DNA of 29,294 nucleotides from a virus. The translations under genes and the position numbers were made by a program. The notes beneath the pieces are model-generated. The model saw nothing but the letters and a program-made list of their open reading frames with translations. It was not told where the DNA came from and searched no databases. The stretch lies in the IMG/VR virus record IMGVR_UViG_3300040801_001321, positions 1 through 29,294 of that record; one strand, 5' to 3'. How positions within the stretch are numbered: the first letter of the stretch is position 1; each line of letters opens with the position of its first letter. Shown piece after piece: positions 22,237-28,545 of the stretch.

Positions 22237-22511
22237 GTGTTCTCCTTGTGGCTGGCGAGGAAGGCTTGAATGTTACCGACGGCACGAGATAGGCAGTCGC
22301 AACATTCCTCTCCGTCCCGGTCACAACTCAGTGAGTCGATATCATGAGCATCAACAACGCCCACCAAGGTAGTCATCAGCTCCATCGCCTCGCGCAGGCG
22401 GGCTTCGAGGCGGTTGCAATAGCGCTCCATCTGCGCCATGTACTCGACCACCTGATCAGGGCCAGTCCATTTGCCATCGTGCGGATCGGGTCGCTTCACT
22501 TCGTCACTCAT
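22233..22511 (-). CDS. Small protein related at its N-terminus to its neighbour
   Basis: 92 residues. MSDEVKRPDPHDGKW shares MSD(A/E)VKRP with the following gene, and RLEARLRE is also shared. SCDRDGEECCDCLSRA holds four cysteines, a possible metal site or disulfide cluster. GGGG five bases before ATG; it starts in the stop of the AbrB-like gene. Function unknown. Confidence 0.55.
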   Translation of the reverse strand: MSDEVKRPDPHDGKWTGPDQVVEYMAQMERYCNRLEARLREAMELMTTLVGVVDAHDIDSLSCDRDGEECCDCLSRAVGNIQAFLASHKENT

Positions 22512-22843
22512 GTCGCCCCCTGCTCTACGAATAGCCCGCCGTTCTCTGCGACGCTGATCGTGACGTTCGCAGCCGATCCGATACCGCGCGGACGTGCGAG
22601 CGCCGATGGTATCGCGACGATCGGGCGCGATCCGCTGCGCACCTGTAGCGTCACCGTCTGCGCCCACGGTCGTTCGTCGGTGTGGTACTCGATCGGCCCT
22701 GACAGGTGCCCGGTGCAGTACACCGTGTCTCCCTCGGTGAGCTTGTGGTGAGCGCACCACTCAGCGGGAATCCTGATCCCGACCGTGCCGGGGCCGAGCT
22801 TCATTGTACGCACCGTCCCGTAGTCTGTTCGTTCATTCTGCAT
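22508..22843 (-). CDS. Tandem SpoVT/AbrB-like protein
   Basis: 111 residues holding two copies of an AbrB-type swapped-hairpin pattern: VGIRIPAEWCAHHKLTEGD (about 21-39) and RPIVAIPSALARPRGIGS (about 73-90), each with the hydrophobic strand-IPxx-helix-G(D/A) turn. AbrB-like domains bind DNA and commonly act as antitoxins or transition-state regulators. No toxin gene adjoins it. GAGGAGG six bases before ATG. A second AbrB-like protein is encoded at the control region. Confidence 0.55.
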   Translation of the reverse strand: MQNERTDYGTVRTMKLGPGTVGIRIPAEWCAHHKLTEGDTVYCTGHLSGPIEYHTDERPWAQTVTLQVRSGSRPIVAIPSALARPRGIGSAANVTISVAENGGLFVEQGAT

Positions 22844-23159
22844 GCGTTTCCTCCTCGATAAGCGCGCGAACGTTCGCCGCGTGCTCATCCGCTTCGCGCG
22901 GCCGCGAGCGGTAGTTGATCTGCACTGTCGCGTTGTGTTTCGGGCACGTACCGCGCAGATTGTGAATCGAATGGATCACGACCGGACCGTAGCGCGCAAG
23001 GTGCAATACGTCCTGCGGTAGAATGTGCGCCGCCTGTGTCGCTTGCTTCGGGCATCGCTCGCCATTCTTATCAACGTAGCAGCATTGCCAGCCCTCGCGC
23101 GCGAATACGGCCATGCGCGTTTCCCATATCGTCGTGTCTTGACGTTCGCGCTTGCTCAT
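22833..23159 (-). CDS. HNH-type zinc protein
   Basis: 108 residues. CCYVDKNGERCPKQATQAAHILPQ then HNLRGTCPKHNATVQINYR (given in part) show an HNH-like layout: a Cys pair, AxHILP with the first His, then NL, Cys and HN. It could be a nuclease or a degenerate DNA-binding relative. GGAGG four bases before ATG. It lies between a recombination-type gene and the AbrB gene in the early operon, not obviously inserted. Confidence 0.65.
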   Translation of the reverse strand: MSKRERQDTTIWETRMAVFAREGWQCCYVDKNGERCPKQATQAAHILPQDVLHLARYGPVVIHSIHNLRGTCPKHNATVQINYRSRPREADEHAANVRALIEEETHAE

Positions 23160-23587
23160 CCGTCCTCCGGTAGCTCGATTCCGTTGCGCTTCGCTTCTTC
23201 TTCGATCACCTGATAGGCGCAGAGCAATTGTCCGTTCGTCGCCTTCGTGGTGCTCTCCGGCACGGGGATATCAACGTCGACAAGATCACCTGTGTCGAGC
23301 TTCACCCGGCGCGGGATAATCTTGTGCGGCCACTCGTCCATCTTCATGGCGTGGTTCACAGCGAGATTGTAGTAGTAAGAGTAGCCCCGTCCGGTCATGT
23401 CTCCGAGGTGCTTCGTGTGCGCGTGGAACCGTTTGAACATCTGCTCGCTCGCCCGCATCGTGTGCGGTACGATCCGCTTGTGCCGCAGCGCTTCAAGACA
23501 CCGCCGAGCGATCTGCTCGGCGGGCTCGTTGCGGTGCTTCTCGATCTGGTCGCGGATGATAGCGACCGTCTTCTCGTAGGTCGTCAT
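23156..23587 (-). CDS. Putative recombination-associated protein (NinB-like C-terminus)
   Basis: 143 residues. The end PESTTKATNGQLLCAYQ then EEEAKRNGIELPEDG resembles the C-terminal STT...EYIE...GI.LP pattern of NinB-type phage proteins, which bind single-stranded DNA in recombination. The middle GRGYSYYYNLAVNHAMKM is strongly aromatic. AAGGG six bases before ATG. Position after ERF and YqaJ supports a recombination role, but the family call is tentative. Confidence 0.45.
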   Translation of the reverse strand: MTTYEKTVAIIRDQIEKHRNEPAEQIARRCLEALRHKRIVPHTMRASEQMFKRFHAHTKHLGDMTGRGYSYYYNLAVNHAMKMDEWPHKIIPRRVKLDTGDLVDVDIPVPESTTKATNGQLLCAYQVIEEEAKRNGIELPEDG

Positions 23588-23922
23588 GCGACGCCCTTCT
23601 TTCGCTTCCACATTGCAATCTGGTTTTCTCTGTGTGTTACATCTCGCAGATTTTGAAACCGATTATCAGTTGCATCTCCATTGATGTGATCAATCTCGTG
23701 TTCTGGCCACTGGCCCGTTTCATAGAACCATGCCAGGCGGTGCGCCTTATACAGCGTCCCATCTATTCGAATCCGAACCCTTTGATAGCCAGACCCTTCC
23801 CTCGTTAGGCACCCCGCGATCTCCCCGATTATCGTTTTCTTCGAAATCTTCGTCCTCCACCGGAAAAGACCTGTTGCTCTTTCGTAAATCAGCACTTCAC
23901 GAAGCCGTTCGTGAGTGAGCAT
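23584..23922 (-). CDS. HNH homing endonuclease (HNH_3 type)
   Basis: 112 residues. N-terminal GLFRWRTKISKKTI and GYQRVRIRIDGTLYKAHRL, then WPEHEIDHINGDATDNRF and NLRDVTHRENQ, the classical motif of free-standing phage HNH endonucleases. GGAGG six bases before ATG. It overlaps the 3' end of the YqaJ gene by 26 bases. Its DNA is plainly richer in A and T than both neighbours, pointing to recent acquisition. Confidence 0.85.
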   Translation of the reverse strand: MLTHERLREVLIYERATGLFRWRTKISKKTIIGEIAGCLTREGSGYQRVRIRIDGTLYKAHRLAWFYETGQWPEHEIDHINGDATDNRFQNLRDVTHRENQIAMWKRKKGVA

Positions 23923-24565
23923 TACGCACCTCCTCGGCAATTGATTTCAGTCGATCGACCCGAGTTCGTATCTCAGCCTCAAATCGCACGACCTCTTGAA
24001 TGGCGTTCTCGATCCATTTTTCGTCTCGTTGAATACGCTGCATGTACAAAACCAGTTCGGGAATTTCAACACGAGGATCATAGCTAACGAAGTCACACCA
24101 TTGGCGACCTGCAACAAACATGACCCACTGCATTTGCGCGACGTACCGCGCGTCTATCTTGCCCCCTTCAAACAATGCGAGATGTTGTGCTGTACCGGGA
24201 CACTTGATCTCGACCGCGCCGGTCGTACCGACCAGTCCGTCCGGGCTCGCTCCGCAGTATTCGAGTTCGTCGTGAATGACGAATCCGACCTGCTCGACCG
24301 ATACGTCGCGCTCCAACTCGTACATGCTGCGCGCGTCCGGTTCGTGCTCGGTTCCCCACCGCATCTCCGCGCTAACGAATCCACGCTCCTGCGGCGTGCC
24401 GGTGATCCGTTCGACGATGAGCTGAGCCGCGTAGTTCTTGCGGCTCGCGGCCGGACCGCTCTTCGTCTTCGTAAGTACGTCGGCCACGCGCGAGGCTGTT
24501 ATCAACCCCGCACGCGCGCGCTTCCATTCGTCGGTGCCTTGCACCACATCAATCACCCTACCCAC
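23897..24565 (-). CDS. YqaJ-type viral recombinase / lambda-exonuclease family
   Basis: 222 residues. GTDEWKRARAGLITASR at 10-26, WGTEHEPDAR at 70-79, then GASPDGLV with Asp109 and AVEIKCP with Glu119 and Lys121, the PD-(D/E)xK core, followed by QMQWVMFVAG. Degrades one strand of double-stranded DNA ends to expose 3' tails for the annealing protein. The GTG start has AAGGAGG six bases upstream. It follows ERF with an eight-base overlap, a standard two-component recombination pair. Confidence 0.92.
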   Translation of the reverse strand: MGRVIDVVQGTDEWKRARAGLITASRVADVLTKTKSGPAASRKNYAAQLIVERITGTPQERGFVSAEMRWGTEHEPDARSMYELERDVSVEQVGFVIHDELEYCGASPDGLVGTTGAVEIKCPGTAQHLALFEGGKIDARYVAQMQWVMFVAGRQWCDFVSYDPRVEIPELVLYMQRIQRDEKWIENAIQEVVRFEAEIRTRVDRLKSIAEEVRNAHSRTAS

Positions 24566-25361
24566 GCGCTGCCTCCTTGTTCACTGCTTCGATCTCGGCC
24601 TTTAGCCGGTTGTACTCGGCGAGTACCGTCTGGACGCCGCGCTCATCGCCCTCGCCTTTGAGGGTGTCGTGCAGCTCCTTCCCGGTCTTCCGCAGTTCGT
24701 CGAGCGTGGTGCAGCGGCGCAGCATCTTGATCTGATCGGAGTATTCGATTGCGCTCTCGGTATCGATGCTGTTCGCGTCGTCGTCTTCGTCGACCGCCAC
24801 GATCCCGAGCACTCCGAGAAACGCGTAGCGAGTCGCGAACGTGCGCGCGGCCGCGACCTTCTGCGGTGCGTCCATGTACGCTTCCGGGTCGATCGGGACC
24901 GACATGCTCGACTCTTCGTCGTGGCCGTCTCGGTGGTGCGCGACGACCTTCGCGGTGACCCAGCCCTCGACGCTTTCGTCGGTCGGGTGAACGGTGTAGC
25001 TGAATCCGTGTTCGGCAAGTACGTCCTTCACCTGCTGCACGATGTCGCCGAGCTTCGCGTAGTGGTAGCGGATCGTCTTACCGTCTTTGTTGTAGACCGG
25101 CGTTGACTTCTCGATCTCCGGACACTCGCGCTGGAATGCGGAGAGCGATTCGAAGTAGCGCTCGCGCGCCCATTCGGCCTTCAACTCGCGACGCATCGCG
25201 AGAAGCCGTTCGATAGACTCGACTGGTAGCTGCCGCTCGATCGCTGCTGCGAGCAGCGCCTCCGGCGAATGGTCTGCGATAGCGGCGGGCGCGGTCTCCT
25301 CCCGCGCCGCGACTTCCGTTTCCTCTGCTTGCTGTTCGGTGACGTTCTTTTCCTCTGCCAT
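24558..25361 (-). CDS. erf: ERF-family single-strand DNA annealing protein
   Basis: 267 residues from the ATG with AAGGAG five bases upstream. After an acidic N-terminal stretch (1-35) the ERF core appears: RYHYAKLGDIVQQVKDVL (98-115), GFSYTV, GWVTAKVVAHHRDGHDEE, then APQKVAAARTFATRYAFLG (165-183) and IVAVDEDDDAN. The C-terminal 60 residues are helical. Pairs with the YqaJ nuclease for Red-like recombination. A longer upstream frame lacks a ribosome site and lies in a hairpin-rich leader. Confidence 0.9.
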   Translation of the reverse strand: MAEEKNVTEQQAEETEVAAREETAPAAIADHSPEALLAAAIERQLPVESIERLLAMRRELKAEWARERYFESLSAFQRECPEIEKSTPVYNKDGKTIRYHYAKLGDIVQQVKDVLAEHGFSYTVHPTDESVEGWVTAKVVAHHRDGHDEESSMSVPIDPEAYMDAPQKVAAARTFATRYAFLGVLGIVAVDEDDDANSIDTESAIEYSDQIKMLRRCTTLDELRKTGKELHDTLKGEGDERGVQTVLAEYNRLKAEIEAVNKEAARG

Positions 25362-25382
25362 GGTCGCTCCTTGCGATTGTGC

Positions 25383-25460
25383 GGCGCTCGGCGTATTCTT
25401 TGGCCGAGCGCCGATGTAGTCTCGGTGCCTCATCTTTCCCGGCCCCCGTTCGCGGGGGCC
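25383..25460. promoter_or_regulatory. Two strong hairpins in the leader of the ERF gene
   Basis: GGCGCTCGGC pairs with GCCGAGCGCC (25383-25412, ten base pairs, ten-base loop), and GGCCCCCG pairs with CGGGGGCC around a four-base loop (25441-25460; TTCG on the plus strand). They occupy the 107 bases between the upstream gene and the ERF start. Neither has a following T-run on the minus strand, so they may stabilise mRNA or act as a partial terminator. Confidence 0.6.
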
Positions 25461-25468
25461 TTCCTATG

Positions 25469-25693
25469 TCACGCTCCGTGTCGTCGCTGTCGTAGCACCT
25501 CCTGTCCGACGCGATCCATGATCGCGTAATACTCCTTGTGACCCGGCTCGCGAGAGCAGAACGCCGCAAGCACCGGAAGCGCATCGCCGCGTATCTCAAG
25601 CTCGATCTCTTCCCACTCGCGGCCGTCCATCGGATCATCGATGGTGAACGCGAGCGTTGCGCCTTCGTGCTCGATCTCGATGTGTCGCTTCAT
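25469..25693 (-). CDS. Small hypothetical protein
   Basis: 74 residues starting MKRHIEIEHEGATLAFTIDD; GGAGG eight bases before ATG. N-terminal beta strands, then a helix ending GQEVLRQRRHGA. Acidic in the first half, basic at the end. No family recognised. It sits first upstream of the ERF leader in a chain of ATGA-linked small genes. Confidence 0.6.
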   Translation of the reverse strand: MKRHIEIEHEGATLAFTIDDPMDGREWEEIELEIRGDALPVLAAFCSREPGHKEYYAIMDRVGQEVLRQRRHGA

Positions 25694-25902
25694 TTCCGAA
25701 ACCTCCTCCAGTCCATCTCGTAGTTCTCTATGAGCCACTGCTCTTGCCGCGCGTTCGCGCGACGGATGAGCTTGCGGTACCACTCCTCGGCGACAATGGT
25801 CATTCCGGCGCGTCGCTCCGGATGCATCTTCATGTCGTTTTTCGCCATATGCAGAATGCTTTGCACGCGGAGAACGTCGTCGATGAATTGATCGAGTGTC
25901 AT
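25690..25902 (-). CDS. Small hypothetical helical protein
   Basis: 70 residues (MTLDQFIDDVLRVQSIL, then PERRAGMTIVAEEWYRKL), predicted all-helical, with a basic C-terminus. GGAGGG seven bases before ATG, ATGA junction with the next gene. Function not recognised. Confidence 0.6.
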   Translation of the reverse strand: MTLDQFIDDVLRVQSILHMAKNDMKMHPERRAGMTIVAEEWYRKLIRRANARQEQWLIENYEMDWRRFRK

Positions 25903-25904
25903 TG

Positions 25905-26090
25905 CTATGCCCTCCACGCCGCGCTGCGCACGAGTCGCGCGATCAGCTCGGCCTCTTCGAGTTCGTCGATCATCCGATCGACTTCCTGCTCGGTCCGCGT
26001 CGGGCCGAGATCGTCGAGCGTCGCCCAAAGCGACCGCGCGACCTGCTGCGTCTGACGCTCTCGCGCCGTCTGTTCGATTGCCTGTGTCAT
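25905..26090 (-). CDS. Small hypothetical helical protein
   Basis: 61 residues (MTQAIEQTARERQTQQVARS, then EVDRMIDELEEAELIARLV), helical and acidic. GGGGGT five bases before the chosen ATG. It begins 39 bases after the mini tRNA-like element. Function not recognised. Confidence 0.6.
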   Translation of the reverse strand: MTQAIEQTARERQTQQVARSLWATLDDLGPTRTEQEVDRMIDELEEAELIARLVRSAAWRA

Positions 26091-26129
26091 GTTCACCCCC
26101 AAGTGAATGTTCTCCGCTCTCGCGGGATA

Positions 26130-26174
26130 GCGTAGGCCGGGAGTCGAACCCGGCCGTGCGCTCCGGCGCTACGC
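26130..26174 (-). ncRNA. Mini tRNA-like RNA element (acceptor plus T-arm only)
   Basis: Acceptor strands GCGTAG and CTACGC give six base pairs; the T-arm CCGGG-TTCGACT-CCCGG has the exact canonical loop and its stem can extend to seven pairs. The D and anticodon arms are replaced by a 15-base stretch with a tiny CGC-CGGA-GCG hairpin. Total length is about 45 bases, no CCA is encoded. The 5' acceptor strand is formed by the last sense codon and TAG stop of the upstream gene, so the element begins exactly where that gene ends. Confidence 0.55.
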
Positions 26175-26483
26175 TCGTGCGTGATCTGGACTCGCAAGCC
26201 ACGCCAGCAGCCGCTGATACTCACAATTCACATAATCGACCTTATCGATCCCGTGCCCGTCGAGCACGTCCGGCAACTGCCGAAATATCGCCCCAACGAA
26301 CGCATTGTGCATCGCCGCCGGAGCAAGGTTCCGCATCGCGTAACCGCGACTGAACCCGCTCAAGGTGTCGACGTTGATCGCATACCGCTCGCCGTCGTCC
26401 TCGCGATTGACGTACACACGCATGTGAAACGGTCCCCCGCTGTGATCAATCACGATTTCGCTCATGTGCTGCCCGCTTCTCAT
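26169..26483 (-). CDS. Small hypothetical protein
   Basis: 104 residues. MSEIVIDHSGGPFHMRVYVN near the start suggests beta strands; AAMHNAFVGAIFRQLPDVLDG and CEYQRLLAWLASPDHARA are helical. The first ATG has GGGGG about six bases upstream; a second ATG six codons later is less well spaced. The stop codon forms part of the mini tRNA-like element. First clear gene of the leftward early operon. Function not recognised. Confidence 0.55.
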   Translation of the reverse strand: MRSGQHMSEIVIDHSGGPFHMRVYVNREDDGERYAINVDTLSGFSRGYAMRNLAPAAMHNAFVGAIFRQLPDVLDGHGIDKVDYVNCEYQRLLAWLASPDHARA

Positions 26484-26626
26484 TCTGAACCCCCAAAGTG
26501 TTTCACCCTCTTAGCGTTACCCGCCGACCGCCGCGTGGAGGCGGGGTGTTTTCGGTCGGCTCTCCGGGTTGCCCCGGTCGGGGTGGCTTCGGACTCCCCG
26601 GCTCTCGCCGTCCTCGTCCTATCCAT
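26480..26626 (-). CDS. Possible 48-residue basic leader protein
   Basis: An open frame (MDRTRTARAGESEATP to HFGGSE) that begins about 14 bases after the predicted transcription start and ends as ATGA with the next gene. AAAGGG lies too close to the ATG for a normal ribosome site. The same DNA can form a GCCGACCG/CGGTCGGC stem with an inner CCGC/GCGG helix (26523-26560), so it may be structured RNA instead. Arg-rich composition could arise by chance in GC-rich DNA. Confidence 0.25.
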   Translation of the reverse strand: MDRTRTARAGESEATPTGATRRADRKHPASTRRSAGNAKRVKHFGGSE

Positions 26627-26646
26627 GCCCTTTGTCTATGGTTCTA

Positions 26647-26675
26647 ATAGTACTACAGATATACACGGGTGTCTA
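26647..26675 (-). promoter_or_regulatory. Sigma70-like promoter of the leftward early operon
   Basis: Minus-strand -35 TAGACA and -10 TACTAT with a 17-base spacer. The -35 is the same hexamer as in the promoter of the replication operon. Start of transcription would be near 26640. It lies in the only AT-rich stretch of the control region. Confidence 0.75.
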
Positions 26676-26679
26676 TCGT

Positions 26680-26701
26680 TTTCTATAAAAAAGTGTAGAA
26701 A
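26680..26701. repeat. AT-rich inverted repeat just upstream of the early promoter
   Basis: TTTCTA and TAGAAA flank ten bases including a run of A (T on the minus strand), giving a 22-base dyad ending four bases before the -35 region. Likely an operator; the T-run could instead be a remnant of a terminator for the regulator gene. Confidence 0.45.
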
Positions 26702-26718
26702 GTTTCAGCGGGGAGAAT

Positions 26719-26770
26719 CGGTAGGTTTTTGGCTGAAAACGGTAGGTTTCGGCTGCGCTCGCGGTAGATT
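26719..26770. repeat. Three helically phased direct repeats, probable operator
   Basis: CGGTAGGTTT at 26719-26728 and 26740-26749 and CGGTAGATT at 26762-26770, spaced 21 and 22 bases, that is two DNA turns. GGCTG follows the first two copies. They lie between the regulator gene and the early promoter, 44-95 bases upstream of its -35, as expected for activator or repressor binding. Confidence 0.6.
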
Positions 26771-26772
26771 CG

Positions 26773-27072
26773 CTATCCGGCGCGGATGATCAGCGCGTCG
26801 TCGGAGTAGCCGAGCGTCACGCGATCGCCCGCAGCGATCCCGGCGCGGCGCTGCCAGTCGCGGGGGAGCGAGACCATCAGCTCGTCCTTGTAGCGGCGCA
26901 CGGCTTGCCGTTTCGCCACGCGTTCGAGCGGAGCGTCGATGCCGGACGCGAGCCACGCGGACAGCATGCGGGTCACGGAAGTACCGCGCCCGTTCGCTAT
27001 TTCATGGAGCCTGTTTCGTGTTTCGATCGGAACGACTATGGAAACGACAGTGTGACCTTTCGGAATCCCCAT
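26773..27072 (-). CDS. Transcription regulator with RHH-like and AbrB-like parts
   Basis: 99 residues. Residues 9-45 (VVSIVVPIETRNRLHEI, then GTSVTRMLSAWLASGI) fit a ribbon-helix-helix fold; residues 63-98 (MVSLPRDWQRRAGIAAGDR, then VTLGYSDDALIIR) fit a SpoVT/AbrB DNA-binding hairpin domain. AGGAG nine bases before ATG. It lies beside an array of phased repeats and divergent from the plus-strand HNH gene, so it probably controls the early promoter or its own. The combination of both domains is unusual. Confidence 0.65.
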   Translation of the reverse strand: MGIPKGHTVVSIVVPIETRNRLHEIANGRGTSVTRMLSAWLASGIDAPLERVAKRQAVRRYKDELMVSLPRDWQRRAGIAAGDRVTLGYSDDALIIRAG

Positions 27073-27094
27073 CTCGGATATCTCCTATTTCGCT

Positions 27095-27114
27095 CACAGC
27101 CGCGCGAGGCTGTG
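27095..27114. promoter_or_regulatory. Palindrome in the divergent intergenic region
   Basis: CACAGCC and GGCTGTG, a perfect seven-base dyad with a six-base GC spacer, between the two divergent starts. Candidate operator or a mRNA hairpin in the leader of the regulator. Confidence 0.45.
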
Positions 27115-27141
27115 GATATAACCGTTTTCCCATAGTAAACT
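27113..27141 (+). promoter_or_regulatory. Weak sigma70-like promoter for the plus-strand gene
   Basis: TGGATA and TAAACT (four of six matches each) with a 17-base spacer, ending 21 bases before the start codon. It overlaps the palindrome. Confidence 0.35.
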
Positions 27142-27162
27142 GTCCCCTCGGAGGGATGCAAG

Positions 27163-27720
27163 ATGTCAGACCCGCGCAAAGTCCGAGACACGAACAGAAC
27201 TCTTTACAACCAACTGTACGCCGAGCTTCCCGTCACGGCGCTTCAGGACCGCTTCAGATGTTTCTATTGCGGGCAGGAGGCCGGTACGATCGATCATCAG
27301 CCGCCGCTTGCTGTCATTGGGTCGATGGTGACATCTGGAATGTCGTTCGATTGCGTGAAGGTTCCCTGTTGCCATAGCTGCAATTCTCACCTCGGATCGT
27401 TTCCGAGCATCACGCTGTCGGAGCGCTTCGAGGAGCTGAAAAACCGATTGAGAGCGAAATACCGCAAGGAATTGCGATTACAGGGACAGTGGACGATCGA
27501 CGAAATCCTTGAGCTCGGTCCGTCGTTACGGCAGATGGTCTTTGGTTCGGTTCGCCTTGGCATTGACGCTGAAGAGCGCCTTCTATACCCCGGGCATCGA
27601 CTCGTAAAGCCGGAAACTATTTCTCGCGAAGGGCTTATGCGGGAGTGTGAGAGGTGCGGGCTTATTATCGAAGACGCGGAGCAAGATACCTGCGCATCGT
27701 GTTGGGCATCACTGAAATAG
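27163..27720 (+). CDS. HNH-family protein with C-terminal zinc ribbon
   Basis: The only plus-strand gene, 185 residues. CFYCGQEAGTIDHQPPLA (33-50) and CCHSCNSHLG (69-78) form a zinc-stabilised HNH-like site with Asp44-His45 and Asn74. A helical middle follows, and the last 25 residues carry a CERCG...CASC ribbon. GGAGGG seven bases before ATG. Less GC-rich than the neighbours, divergently controlled, and convergent with the lysis genes (12-base overlap at its end): features of a separately transcribed accessory (moron-like) gene. Nuclease activity is inference. Confidence 0.7.
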   Translation: MSDPRKVRDTNRTLYNQLYAELPVTALQDRFRCFYCGQEAGTIDHQPPLAVIGSMVTSGMSFDCVKVPCCHSCNSHLGSFPSITLSERFEELKNRLRAKYRKELRLQGQWTIDEILELGPSLRQMVFGSVRLGIDAEERLLYPGHRLVKPETISREGLMRECERCGLIIEDAEQDTCASCWASLK

Positions 27721-28104
27721 GCTCACGGCCAGCACACCGAGGGCAAAGCCGACCGCGCCGGAGGTAGCGATCAGGGGCCACCATCGGCGTGTGACGGGCT
27801 CGTATGGCGCGTGTTGCTCGGGAAGGGTGATAGACCACCCGACCGAGGCCGCTTCGATTGTGAGCGGCGATCTCGGCCGGATGATGACATCTGAGTCGGT
27901 GACCACGACGTCGAAGCTCGGAACGTCGACTGTCGGCTCGACGTGTTCGATCGCGTCGAGTCGCTGGACGTCTTCGGCCGCAGCGTCCGGGTAGCGGCGT
28001 ACGTACTCGCGCGCCTCCTCGTCGGAGAGCGGTTCGTATGCGCTACTCGGCGCGGCGAAGCATAGAGCGACGATCGCGAGGATCGTGTAGCGGTTCGACT
28101 TCAT
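27709..28104 (-). CDS. Exported membrane protein of the lysis cluster
   Basis: 131 residues. N-terminal signal peptide (MKSNRYTILAIVALCFAAPS, cut after SSA), an acidic strand-rich middle and a C-terminal membrane helix (PLIATSGAVGFALGVLAV). No lipobox. The gene overlaps the previous membrane-protein gene by 62 bases in another frame. The ribosome site is weak (GGAA). Possibly a spanin-like or virion-associated lysis factor; not recognised. Confidence 0.5.
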   Translation of the reverse strand: MKSNRYTILAIVALCFAAPSSAYEPLSDEEAREYVRRYPDAAAEDVQRLDAIEHVEPTVDVPSFDVVVTDSDVIIRPRSPLTIEAASVGWSITLPEQHAPYEPVTRRWWPLIATSGAVGFALGVLAVSLFQ

Positions 28105-28372
28105 AGGTTCCGTTCGCTTTCGAGATACCCACCGAGGCGACGTCTTTCGACTTCACGCCGCGCGGTAGCTCGACTGTCTCGTGCTTCCCGGTGTCGGGAT
28201 TCTCGACGACGACGTGCGAGTCGTTGCCGGGTATCTTCGCCCACCGGATCGGCCGCTCGACCCACGGCAGTAGGTGCGAGAGTCGGACACGAAGCAGTCG
28301 CCAAAGTAGAAAGGCCGCAGCCGCGAGGAGTACCCACCGCAGCCACGACCACGCCTTGCGCAGCCAGTCCAT
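28043..28372 (-). CDS. Membrane protein of the lysis cluster
   Basis: 109 residues. A membrane helix at about 8-26 (AWSWLRWVLLAAAAFLLWRL) is followed by a basic stretch and a soluble domain (NDSHVVVENPDTGKHETVEL). The ATG overlaps the stop of the 57-residue gene (TGATG). Its end overlaps the exported protein gene by 62 bases. Topology and position fit an inner-membrane lysis accessory such as an i-spanin, but no coiled coil is seen. Confidence 0.5.
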   Translation of the reverse strand: MDWLRKAWSWLRWVLLAAAAFLLWRLLRVRLSHLLPWVERPIRWAKIPGNDSHVVVENPDTGKHETVELPRGVKSKDVASVGISKANGTYEVEPLHDPRDRRSMLRRAE

Positions 28373-28545
28373 CAGCTGAACAGCTCGCGAACGAGAACCG
28401 CGACGGTACCGGCGATCGCTGCCGCCTCGCCTGCGGTTTCCAGCGCCGCGCTCGTGTCGCCACCGCCGACGGTGATCGCGACGACGCCGACGATCATGGC
28501 GATGAGCCCGCCACGGTTCAGCCATTTCTTAACTTTCGGAGACAT
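28372..28545 (-). CDS. Small holin-like membrane protein (57 residues)
   Basis: Starts MSPKVKKWLNRGGLIAMIVG with AGGAGGG four bases before ATG. Two hydrophobic segments (LIAMIVGVVAITVGGG and AAAIAGTVAVLV) are separated by a short acidic loop, and the N-terminus is basic. Overlaps the upstream gene by 17 bases and the downstream gene by TGATG. Holin or holin-partner function is inferred from size, topology and place beside the M23 lysin. Confidence 0.65.
   Translation of the reverse strand: MSPKVKKWLNRGGLIAMIVGVVAITVGGGDTSAALETAGEAAAIAGTVAVLVRELFS

Noticed and set aside
25441-25460. Minus-strand intrinsic terminator
   Set aside because: The stem is strong but is followed on the minus strand by GGGAAAG, not a T-run; kept as a leader hairpin.
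25690-26202. 170-codon minus-strand frame
   Set aside because: Its first half reads through the mini tRNA-like element and the alternate frame of the 61-residue gene; the final 70 codons have their own ribosome site.
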